This document shows, one piece after another, positions 20,935 through 31,225 of a stretch of 64,000 nucleotides of DNA. The notes below the pieces were generated by a model, which was not told the origin of the DNA, ran no database searches, and saw only the letters and a program-made list of their open reading frames with translations. The DNA is from Thalassia testudinum. Its lineage: Eukaryota > Streptophyta > Magnoliopsida > Alismatales > Hydrocharitaceae. The stretch spans positions 37,080,501 to 37,144,500 of the forward strand of contig JAZHRO010000013.1 of the NCBI GenBank assembly GCA_037157565.1, read 5' to 3'. Every line of letters begins with the position of its first letter. Position 1 is the first letter of the stretch. The translations under genes and the position numbers were made by a program.

Positions 20935-22367
20935 TATGGCATGAATCCTAGGACTGGAAAACTAGATTGAATGATAAATCCTAGGGTTTGGCATGAATCC
21001 TAGGAACAGAAACACTGAAACGAATATTGTGAATACATGAGTTGCAGTCTTGGAAAAGTAGATAGAACAACGATAATTGCCTGTAATTGGGTAATAGTTG
21101 CTTGTACATGAATGGATATTAACTATTGGGAACCCAGGCTATATGAGAATAAAACTGGAATGATGAAATCTAAAATGGCTTGGCTAGAGAAATATGAGCA
21201 TGAACCCTATGAGGAATTAGGAGTAGAGCTCCTGAGAGGTAAATAGAATGGAATTGGGGAAGTGAGCTGGCTATTGAGTACGGCGTACCAAGGAGAGCGA
21301 CGATCCCCCTGTTTAGTGCAGAGCGGAGCTAGCCGCCCGAAGGACCCTTGGTTAGGTCTGGCTACTTTGTACTGACTTTTGGCCCTTGCATACGCAGTAT
21401 CGGGGAGAGCGCTAGCCACCCCACGGGCCTCGGGGTTCTGCTAGCCGTCCTACACCGACTTGTCAGGCCCACTGGGCAAACTAGGGTAGTCAGGTGAGGG
21501 TGCGCAGACTGTGGAGGGGCAAAACCCCTGTTTGGTTACTGTGGAGGAGTTGGAACCCTGTTACTGAGAGGGCTCTGCCCTATACTGGTTCCGTGCTGTG
21601 CTTTGGGGCGCACCCATTAATGGAAACGACTGACCGCGTGTCAGTGCGGGGTAGCTACCTGTGCGTTTATCGCGCGTGCCGTAGTCACCAATACGTCTAT
21701 CAGTGACCTTGGGGTGGTTGACTGAGGGTAGGACCACCACGGGGGACTCTCCTAGCTAAAAGAGCACCACGTGCTACTTCTACTTTTCGGAAAAGACTGC
21801 AATCAAGATCGTTCCCATGAGGAACATTCGAGATCAAGAGAAAGATCTGAGAAATAATTCGAGAACGAGTAAATAGAGGAATAAAGAAAGAAACTAAAAA
21901 CAACAGCTACTTGTCCACCTTTACTGTTTTTCTTAGCTAGCTGGTTGCCACTCTACTCAGCGTTTCGCTGACGTGTCACCTTTGTCACCTTTTTAGGACC
22001 AGGTGTTGAGTAGCCAGAGCCTGCGGCTGTAGAGGGTGCTGGGCCTAGTAGAGCCCAATAGTTCTACTTGTGTTGTACCTACTGTACCATTTTTTGTTGC
22101 AGTGAGTATATCCTGCTACACTTGTACTCTTTTATTGTAAGCATCATGTTTATGTACCTGTTTAAATTCTCTATTGTTGTGGTGGTATGTACTGTAGTAG
22201 TTCTTTTATTTACTGATGTACTTTTGTTGCTGTTAGTTACTTGCACAGTGAATGTGGCTTATTTTGCTGCTTTTTGGTTACTTTCTCGTTGGACGACTTG
22301 GTCTTGGGATCAGTCGAGTATGCTCGATTTTCGTGTCCTGTAGGGATGCGAGAACTGGGTCGTAACA
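20935..22367 (+). repeat. Solo LTR, right piece
   Basis: This continues the solo LTR that begins at 9968, directly after the TAGGG duplication. It contains the hairpin module near 21400-21455, repeated AGGGG...CCCCT hairpins and the end GGTCGTAACA at 22367, followed by the CTACA duplication. Confidence 0.87.
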
Positions 22368-22372
22368 CTACA

Positions 22373-24131
22373 CTAGTAGCTCTCCCCGGTACAGTGTACG
22401 CGATTGCCAAGAAGTCGATGTAAAGTGGCCAATCCTAACCCTGGGTCCCAACCCAACGGCAGCTAACTCCGCTCTACACTAAACAGGAGATAATCGCTCT
22501 CCTTGGTACCACGTACTCAAGGGCCAGCACACTTCCCACTCACATTTTCAGATCCATTCCATTTTTCCACAGGAGCTCTACTCCTAATTCCCCGTAGGGT
22601 TCATGCTCGTATTTCTCATGCCATTCCATACCAAGTTTCATTATTCACATTTCCATTCTCAGGTTATACACATGCAGCTCGTACTTCCATCATTTACCAC
22701 ATACAACAAGTAATGTCATAGGTAACTGTTTACTAGTACAAGCATTTCATATTTCACAGGCAGCTCTTGTTTATTGATATGCAGTTGTTCACATTTCTAT
22801 TCATTCATTTAAGACTGAAATTTGAAACACGCATACAAATAGTGCAAGTACTTCTCGTTCTAGGGTTCATGCCACATCCTAGGTTTCCAGTTATCCAATT
22901 CACATATGCATTCAGGTTTTATAATTAAATTAGGGGAAGACCACTCTACCAGACAACCCAAGAGTATTGGAGGCTCGAACGGCAGGCTCACATGCCTCGG
23001 CAAGCCCCGAACCCGCAACCGATCGAAGTCCTATACCAAGGGACACACCACAATGGAACATTTAGAACAGTATAAAAGGCATTCTAACAAGTAGAGGAAC
23101 TCACAAGAAAAACATCGATATCTTGTTTGCATAAAACGGACCTCAAACGGACCCTAAATGGGTCAAAAATAAGACTGTAGATCTAAATTAGACGTCTAGC
23201 ACAAGGTCCAGACGTCTTAAAAGTAACCAGAAGCTCACCTCAGGTTTTGCGTCGACCTCAAACGTCCAGAACCTCTTCTAGACCATCTGGACCCAGCTCC
23301 GGACATCCGACCTCTCCTCTGGATGTCTGGGAGTGCTTCCGGTCGTCTGGTAAGCTGTCCAGACGTTCGAAATGCATGGGAGGGCGTGTCCCGTGCCTTC
23401 CCGAAGTAATCCCTACACGCGACAGGCAAATCACCTATATTTAGCCATGCAATTCGTAGCCGCGGTTCGGCCTGCATGGCCGTATCCGCAAAAGGAACGT
23501 ACCTTTGCGGAAAGCTGCCTTTAGACGTCTGGTGTAGTGACCAGACGTTCACCCCATCGTCTGGACGTCATGCCAGATGTCTGATTCTGGAAAAATCCTA
23601 GAATCAGAGCGACCTGTTGCTCTCCCTCGCCGCACACAGCCGCAGCCTCGCCTCCTCGCCTGCAGCCCCAGCTGCAGCAAGTGTCAGGGATGGCTCCCCC
23701 GATGCACTGCTTCCGCATGCGCCGCTCCAGCCGTGCACCCTCCGGCGAGCTCCCATGAGCTCGCGAGCTCAAGCTCTTCCTCCTCTCTTCACGCTGCCTC
23801 TCCTCCTCGTCACTCAGTCTCACGCTCTCACTCGCGCTCGCATCTCTCGCTGCAATGGGGAGGAAGGAGGGAAGGTGGCTGGCTGTGGTGAAGTGGGGAA
23901 GAAAGGAAGGGGGGAAGAGGGGTTTATATAAGGGTGCGTTAGGGTTTGGTGGAGGGAAGAGGGAAAGAGAAAGAAGAAAGGTACTATCTGCGTAGAGCCC
24001 GCGAGCAGACGTGAAGTCACGTACCAAAATTTCAATTTCTAGAAGTTTGGGAAGGGGTCCAGACGTTTAACCAAATGTCTGACCGACAGTCCAGACGTCT
24101 TAAAAGGCTCAGGAAAGAATGGGTCTTTACA
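22373..24131 (-). repeat. 5' LTR of minus-strand TK-A element, right piece
   Basis: Read on the minus strand it starts TGTAAAGACCC at 24131 and runs through GACGTCT palindromes (24050-24105, 23500-23580, 23190-23215) to the hairpin module at 22405-22485. A minus-strand TATATAAA lies at about 23921-23928. It joins base for base with 9967 once the inserted solo LTR is removed. The minus-strand open frame at 23521-24027 is Ser/Arg/Pro-rich LTR sequence and not a gene. Confidence 0.87.
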
Positions 24132-24370
24132 CTTCCTTTAAATTTGTTATGTTGAAATGACCCTTTTAAGGATCGTTGAAAATTTTTTCGGGAAGTTAGG
24201 GACAAAATGGGAAAACTTTGACTCTTTGAGTTGAGTGTGTGGATTCTTCGAGAAGAAGAGAGTTTGTCGTGACGAAAACACTGCAATTTTTTCCTCTCTC
24301 TCGTCCCCCTCACCCACACACACAGGCACCGCAATTTTTCCCTCTTCTTCTTGCATGTCCCTCTTCCTGA
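24132..24370 (+). repeat. Polypurine-tract remnant and TK-B LTR stub
   Basis: Bases 24132-24152 resemble the stretch just before the 3' LTR at 18276 (CTTTTGAGTTTGTTATA versus CCTTTAAATTTGTTATGT). At 24153 comes TGAAATGACCC, the TK-B LTR start, and about 215 bases align with the LTR at 31226 before similarity is lost. I read this as the 3' end of a plus-strand TK-B element whose LTR is truncated. It may belong to the same copy as 2958-5284. Confidence 0.65.
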
Positions 24371-25064
24371 TGCCCTTAGCTTAGATGCCAAAGCTGCTGT
24401 GGAGATTACAAGTTGAGATGCTTCCATTGTCACCCTCCCTTCTATTCATGACATCCTTGATTGGTTATATAGCTATTTTTCATCTTTTTTATCTTTATTT
24501 TTCTTTGTTGTTTTTTCCTTCTAATTACCGATGGGTCATGCTCGAATCCGAGCTTAATATGACTAGGTACTAACCGATGTTTGTATGCTGATTTTTCCTA
24601 CCTTATGTAAGTCATCAACTTCGTTCGATAGAATAAATTATCATCCATACATACAATTGTAAAAATAAAGTAAATTATACACCTTTGATTATGTATTCTT
24701 ATATTTTGATTTTTTCATTTAGACGATATAACTTCTTTTATTTGATAGCTGGATTTCATCTCCAGAGAAAATACTATTAGAGTACTTCCCATTTAAAATC
24801 TATTTTAACGAGAGAAAAAAAATTGTTCAAGATGACCGCCTTTCCTAACCTCTCCACCCCCTTACCCACGTCACAAAAACCTACCAGAGGAGAAACGCAC
24901 GTCCACGTGGGAATGGTCTAAAGTGAACCCTTCCGTGGTTTTTTGGATTAAAGTGAGCTTCGGCCACTTCTTGCTTTCACGCCACGTAAAGGGCACATCA
25001 ACGGCACAGCGGCAATTTGGCAAGGGAGAGGTGCGCCCCATGTACACTGTGGAGGTGTTCGGTC
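24371..25064. other. AT-rich sequence, no gene seen
   Basis: Mostly AT-rich. A short stretch at 24380-24433 looks compositionally coding in more than one frame, but I recognise no protein. I see no promoter, RNA gene or repeat boundary I can support. Confidence 0.4.
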
Positions 25065-25065
25065 C

Positions 25066-25710
25066 GTGGATTGAGTAAATTTACGTCAGATTAATTATTT
25101 AATTTATCTTTTATTTACATCAAATCAAATATGTTTAATGTAGGGTAAAATTATTTTACTTTTTTTAAATAAGATAACTTATTTATTTTATTCATTTCTT
25201 ATTTTTTTAATTAATCTATAAATTTATTTTCCTTATCGGACAGTACGCAGGTGGTGTTTCGTTAAGTAACGAGAAAATATTTGGAAAATAAATAGAAAGA
25301 TAAGAAAGTAATGATGAAATAAGTTAATTTTGGTATTTGAATATATTATTTTACAAAGTTATTTGAATAATTTTATATTAGGTTAACTTCTTTTAATCTG
25401 ATGTACCTGATAAGTGGATTTAAGTAGTAAATAAATATATATTAATTTATTTAATTTACCTACTAAATATCACCTTAGGCAGTAAGGCGTGTTTGATAAG
25501 GAGAATAAACTTATGTAATAAGTAAAGAAATAGTAAAGAATTAAAATAAATAATAAAATAAATAAATTAACCTGTTTAGATTATTTAATAAATTAAAATT
25601 ATCTTATAAAAAAATTAAAATAATTTTACATCAAATTAAATTTACTTAATTCGATATAAATAAAAAAATAAATTAAATACTTAACCCCCATATAAATTTA
25701 CTTAAACTAT
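25066..25710. repeat. Foldback / MITE-like element
   Basis: Two arms of about 180 and 220 bp are inverted copies of each other: 25066-25248 against 25487-25710. Matching inner ends are CCTTATCGGACAGTACGC and, inverted, GCGTGTTTGATAAGG; matching outer ends contain GAGTAAATTTA. The spacer (25249-25486) looks like a further diverged copy of the same unit. AT content is very high. There is no coding capacity, consistent with a miniature inverted-repeat element. Confidence 0.65.
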
Positions 25711-26566
25711 CAGTCCAGCATCTCCTTAAATGTCGTAGTGCCTAACCACAAGTATATCAAATATCAAATATTAAAATACTCCTTCGAGGCGAACGATCGC
25801 ACGTTAGATTTGTTTGCTAAGCTAATCTTATCCCTTTTGAAGTGATTGACGAAATCAAAAGAGGACCACGATAATAATAACTAAGGTATCGCTTCACACG
25901 TCCCTTGAAAAAATTAAATATTACTAATGTGGTAAATTTCAGTTATACAGTGGAAATCATCGGTGCTCATTTGAAAAGGAAAAGATAAAAAAAAAAAAAA
26001 GACTGCAATGATATTATTTTTGAAAGAGATTCGTGAACAGCTGCGTGAGAATAGTTAAAGTTAGTCAACATTTTTCAAATTAAAAATTAGAATAATTAAC
26101 TTGCATCATTGAAGTACCTAAAAAGATTACCAAGAGGGGGTAGTCGAAAGCTTTGTTATACCGAATTGTAGAACCCACCGGACCACCTTAAACAGGGGTT
26201 TGATGGGTCCAAATCAGCAACTTTCTTGAGTTGCACGTGGGGAAAAGCGGCCGGGGGCTTAGAATAGCATCTTAAATAGCTTTTATTCCCGTTATGATCA
26301 ATTTGCTAAGATGTTAAATAGCTTGATCAAAAAGCTGCATCTAACGTAAATAACAATCTATGACGACAAACGCGATGTGTGCACGAGAAGAGATCGTGAT
26401 AAAAAAATTAATATCATCGATATCTGTTACAGAAGTCATACATTTCAAATTGAGGTTTTGGATTTATTTAATTGAATGTGGTAATCATAAATCTACGGAA
26501 GATTCACCTCATGCACCCGTCACATCTCGATAGCGAAATTCCCTTTCTATTACCATATATCTCATA
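25711..26566. other. Non-coding spacer, nothing recognised
   Basis: Mixed AT-rich sequence with no open frame longer than background, no recognisable repeat ends and no RNA gene. An A-run lies near 25988-26000. Confidence 0.4.
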
Positions 26567-27262
26567 AGGGTTTGGTTGGTTGCAAGATTAGCAGAATCTC
26601 TTCCTATCATGAGATGTTTTAAAGGATTTTTTTTGCATTGCTTCGATGTAAATTTACATACAATTACTCACAATTATTTTAATTAAATAATAATAATTTT
26701 TATTGATATTTATATTATTAAATAAATAACTACTACATTTTTTTCTTTTATTTTTACTATTAAATAAATATTTTCTACTTTCATGTACTCTCATTTTTAA
26801 TATTAAATAAATATATACTAACATTATATCAATATATCAACCAATTTATTTCACTCCTTAACTCTCCATTCACGTCACCATTCAAATAAACATCCATTTC
26901 CACTTATTCTATACTAAGTTATCCTTACCGTGTTTCATTTCATCTCTGTAAGGCTCCATTTAGTTGGGGTCTCCTAATCAAAAGATTAACAAAGGAAGTC
27001 AAAGGATTTAATCCTAAAGTTAAAAAATACATATAAAATATTTCACTCCACTAATCAACATTAACATCATCCTATACCACTACATCACATAAATATCAAT
27101 ATATATTAAAATATATCTAATTCAACATAATATAACTAGTAAAGTACATTCACTACATCACATCAACTTACACCTATATCATAATATTAAAAAATTATTC
27201 ATCAACGTTAAATCACACTATCAATCATTTTATTCCATTGCTTGTATCTCAACCAAACGTTC
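26567..27262. repeat. Probable MITE with TTTGGTTG ends
   Basis: The left end GGGTTTGGTTGGTTGCAAG (26568-26586) faces an inverted counterpart at 27243-27262 (TGTATCTCAACCAAACGTT). The interior is AT-rich with no coding sequence. A second internal start-like block, GGCTCCATTTAGTTGGGGTC near 26951-26970, suggests another MITE nested within it. Boundaries are approximate. Confidence 0.5.
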
Positions 27263-30200
27263 CTCTCCATTTATTCCTTCCATACTTTATTCGTGCCAAG
27301 ACAATGCCTAAAGTTTCAATCAAATTTACCCACTTAACGATATTCTACGTCATACCCTACAATTACCCCCATGATTGCAGCTCGGACATACTCATGTGAG
27401 GTTAATGTTTGGCATCATGCTAATGTGAGGGGGGTAAGTATAAGGTAGACATTCTTCCTACAGGCATCTGTACAAATATGAGAAACCTAGGGTTATCAGC
27501 GTATATACATGAAAAAACGAACTGCGATGGTCGGAAATAACTCAACGTAAGATTTTTTTTATCTTTTCATTTGTTTCTTCTTCGTATCCTAAGATTTGAA
27601 CCGTTGGCATCCGGGTCATGCGTCCATCGCATTCGACAGCGTAGACAATGTTTACCTCGACTCGTAGATATGGTATATCATCTTAAAATTACCGAGCGGT
27701 AGATTGCAGGCCAAACTCGCTCATGTGTATGGGTTAATTCCCGAGATCATGCTAATGGAGCATCTATAAAATAGAACTACTTCATAGGAGCATATGCATT
27801 AATATAAGGATCAGGCTTAATAAATTCACCTGCAAATGCACCCATGCATGCACGCTCCTCGTATGCTGACGTACGTAGGGGTGGAGGTGGTAAGGAGGAG
27901 CTAAGGACGGAGAACGATCATCTTTCCCCAATAGGTTTACAATCCTGCAACGAAGCATCCATTAGTGATGCTTGACTCCTTAAAATTGATTTATAAGCAA
28001 CAGAAGAAGGGAAGGTGGAGGCTACGAAATAAGGGTTGGGGGATCGATGGAGGGACAAAGGAGGAATGGATCATTGGGCACTTCAAATCATTCGTAGGTA
28101 TCAAGAAGAGAAACTAAGACGAGAGGACACGACACCACGGGATCACAGTGTTGCATGGTAGAACCGATCCACAATACAACATAACGCCCTGATTTTAAAA
28201 ACACTGATTTTTTTTTTTGTAACATGCACCGTTGGTGCTATATATAATGCATGGATACAACGTAACATTAACAAACACGCTGATGTCATAATAGGTGGGA
28301 GAGATAAGGTTGCCACAGATGTGCATCTATAAGTTTACCTTCTTTTATTTGTTATTTTGATGATTAAGAATCTCATTTGGATACATTAAGGAAGAATTGG
28401 TCCTCTTCCGCAGGCAAATCAATTCTTGGAGTAATGTAGGGATATGAATTGAACCTAGATTTCTCCCATCAAAGTTAGAAGTGTTTACCATTTGATCATA
28501 TATACCATGGTAGGCAAAATGATCATACCATGCCTCCATTTTGTTTATCACAATATTTAAAAGTTCTAAGGAAATTATTTGGATGTATATACTGTAGGGT
28601 TGGGTATTGCCAATATGACAAACCAATGGTCTCTATAGACGAAAAAATAGCAAACCCCCCATCCTATGATTCAACCATCATCCATAATCCCACCAATAAA
28701 CACACACTGCTGCGTTGTGCAACAAGCAACCCAAACTATGTAACTAACACCTCCCTTTATTCATGACACAGTTTATCTACGGGAATTGAATCATTTATGT
28801 TGTTTTTGGGTCTTTAAATCTCATATTATAACAATCATGGAATAGAGCCCTCAATCTTGATATTATCTAATTCGAGGGAGGAGGGTGGGATGAACTTAAT
28901 TCAGGATTGTGTCAAAGAACACCTACACTCATCTCCCCAAATATCCTATGATTTGACCCACATTTCCCCAAAAGACAAAAGCTTCCCAATCTCAAGTTTG
29001 TCTATTGGATTTCAATCCAACGTATAGGTTAATATATGCATTATGTATATATGTAATCAATCAACACGTAATAATTTTGGATTGTCATGTTAATGCCCAT
29101 AATTCAATGTGATCAACTACAATTATTGTGTTAATATGGCCATAAGGACAAAAGGATTAGTGTGGTTTTGTTTATACATGTGCAATTATCCTTTTGAAAT
29201 TAACAATTCCTCAATGGGCAGAATTGTAAATTGCTGATAGTAACTAGTTTGTCTAATTACTAATATGGAGAGGTTAGGTCCCTAAGGGTTTCTTGCCTTA
29301 AATCTCCATCTTCCCCCATCGAGTTCTGAGAATAGAGAAGAGAGATAGGGCCACAGTAGCAGGAGAAAAGGTTTCTTCTGAATACTCTCTATCGATTCAA
29401 GAGGTGAAAACACTCTTGGAAGCATCTAACCTACAGCGCTCTTTTCCCCTTTGTAAAATAAACATAGGTACATCTCCTTAGGACTCTATAAGTTTATACA
29501 AGACATGAATAGATCATTAATGCATATCTATGTTTTGTTTATATGGATCATGTTTCCACATATATATACTTGCTTATTATTTTGTCGTAGTATCATTAGA
29601 TCGTGTGTACGTTTAGATCAGATCTTTTGTATTTTTAGAATCTCAGAAAACCTCATAATATCTTCTGTAACGGTTGTAAGTACCTGTACTCATCACGAGT
29701 ACCGGTACATGCACAATACAGTTTTGATTTGTTGGGTGTTTGAGTTTGATTTGAGGATCTATTTGGAGATTCATGAGTTGTATTTGAGTCACTCTCCACA
29801 CCCATGGCCTCAACTTCTTCAACATCTTGGGCCCATGCTAGTGACCATGCATAATACAATCGTGTTATCATCGGTTGCTGATCGAGGCCCTTAGAATAGG
29901 AACCTCAAATCAACAAACAATCATAGAAAAATACATACATGAGGTTTGATAACCCAGTTCCACTAGAAAAAGGTGTACGTCTGGGAGGAGGGCAATGCTC
30001 CTAATATACACTAGTATTTGAGTGGTACAAATTCTCTATTTCTCTCTCTCTGATTATGTAAAAACTAAAAGCTAGTCTTCACCTAATATTTATAGGGTGG
30101 ACTTCCCTTGGTTGCGAGCCACTTTTTTTGTTCCCAAACTCGGTTGCGAGCCTCTTTTTCTATTACCATAATCTCAGGATTCCTGCTCAAAATAGTATGT

Positions 30201-30639
30201 CGTGTTGTAACCGACAGGTAATTATAAAGCGATTCCGTACTCCAGATGATTCCTTCTCAATGGCGGTGCCAAGCCTGTCGATTGGTGGTTTTCCAAACCT
30301 AGAGTGACCCACCATTCTGCCAGATATGCAGGTCTGGGTAAACAGGTCCACCCTAAGATGCCGGGTTTTCACTATTTATTGAGTAGCCGGATCCTCCGCG
30401 AGGCCCGACTCATGGGGTGATTTTTCTCCCCTCATCAGTTTTTGACTATCTATTCCTCCCGTCTTACGCAGATTACTGACTTCATCTTCAATGCATGAAT
30501 TGTATTTTAAGAATGAAGTTTAGTTATTGAACATTTTAGATTGGATGCACTTCTTCTCATCTTTTTTGTTTTTGTTGTTGTTTGTTGTGTTCTTGTGGCA
30601 TTGTGTTCCCCCTAATAAGGGGCAAATGAGTTCCCCTCC
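27263..30639. other. AT-rich intergenic sequence, no gene supported
   Basis: About 3.4 kb with short open frames only. The longest are a 93-codon minus-strand frame at 28345-28626 and a 129-codon plus-strand frame at 29505-29894; neither shows a domain, codon bias or homology I recognise. The word GGTTGCGAGCC occurs twice at about 30109 and 30142. This could be host intergenic DNA or decayed repeats. Confidence 0.4.
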
Positions 30640-30755
30640 TCGAAGGGTGTGGATGTCTCTTCTCCCTCACCCTTCCACGAGCTATGCCTTGATGTAATAT
30701 GTTTCTAGCCTGGAAATGGAGATTTCAATATTTGCAAAAAAAAAAGAAAAACCTT
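30640..30755 (+). repeat. Possible non-LTR retrotransposon 3' tail
   Basis: Sequence resembling a transcript end ('CCCCTAATAAGGGGCAAATG' just upstream, then GATTTCAATATTTGC) runs into an A-rich tail, A10-G-A4, at about 30736-30751. Plant LINEs and retrocopies end this way. No ORF2 similarity lies upstream, so this is only a suggestion. Confidence 0.3.
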
Positions 30756-31091
30756 AGGCCCTTCTTTAAAAATCAATTTAGGTTATTATTACTTCCAACT
30801 CATTTTTTTAATGGTACAAGATAGTATAGAGCCTAATTAAAAGTGTTTGGTAAATAGACTTATAGTAAGAAGGGTTTACAGTTTTGACAAAGTCATCTAG
30901 CTAACATAAACTTACGCGATTAGAATGACTTCAATAAAACTTGTGGTGAATTCAAACCGTTAGGAGAGAAAAGAGTAATCTATCTTATTCCAATAACCCT
31001 AATTATACAGATAGGTGCTAGAAGGGTAAATTACATTAAATTTCAAAAAAAAATAAAAAAACACTGTAATATAATATAACATAATTTAACA
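30756..31091 (-). repeat. Probable Copia 3' LTR (minus strand)
   Basis: On the minus strand the Copia pol ends with a TGA, then GGGAGAG, then TGTTAAATTATG starting at 31091. That is the expected order of polypurine tract and LTR start. The LTR would extend left, but I cannot place its far end. Confidence 0.5.
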
Positions 31092-31094
31092 CTC

Positions 31095-31225
31095 TCCCTC
31101 AAATTGGAGCATATATGTCAATCTTGCTCAACTTGACACACAAATACTCATGATGCTTCAGTGGAAGTTCCTTTATGAAAATATTAGCCACTTGTTGCTT
31201 AAACATAGTAGTGGGAGTGCTAATC
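31095..31225 (-). pseudogene. Copia RNase H C-terminus (minus strand)
   Basis: On the minus strand QVANIFIKELPLKHHEYLCV and KIDIYAPI are the last residues of a Ty1/Copia pol (the usual 'ADIFTKALP' and 'VDIY' motifs), ending in TGA just before the polypurine tract. The piece is separated from the rest of the pol at 33951 by a solo LTR with duplication TAATC. Confidence 0.8.

Larger units (their letters stand above)
9968..22367 (+). mobile_element. TK-A solo LTR, itself interrupted
   Basis: It begins TGTTAAGACC at 9968 and ends GGTCGTAACA at 22367, with identical 5-bp flanks CTACA on both sides. Taking out the 9599-bp element inserted at 11331 plus one TAGGG duplication leaves 2796 bp, a complete LTR with no internal domain. 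It is a solo LTR in a later nesting layer than the LTR that surrounds it. Confidence 0.88.
5285..24131 (-). mobile_element. Minus-strand TK-A element, 3' part deleted
   Basis: Reading right to left: 5' LTR (24131 to 9025, interrupted by two later insertions), three-base spacer, primer site (9021-9010), gag start at 8907, gag interrupted by a solo LTR at 6926-8605, gag and protease to about 5285. RT, RNase H, integrase and the 3' LTR are absent, cut at an inverted junction with plus-strand pol. Without the later insertions the LTR is about 2.70 kb, the family's usual size. Confidence 0.88.

Noticed and set aside
22940..23060. tRNA-like GGCTCGAACGGCAGG words
   Set aside because: They belong to the conserved LTR block around GGTTGCGGAGGCACG seen in reverse at 11090 and 12460; no cloverleaf can be folded.
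23521..24027. Minus-strand frame of 168 codons
   Set aside because: It falls within a recognised LTR on the same strand; composition reflects pyrimidine-rich leader DNA and no known protein is visible.
24380..24433. Coding-like stretch near 24.4 kb
   Set aside because: Readable in both directions for fewer than 25 codons; too short and unrecognised to call a gene fragment.
28345..28626. 93-codon minus-strand frame in AT-rich DNA
   Set aside because: Considered as a host exon, but there is no recognisable motif, partner exon or splice context.
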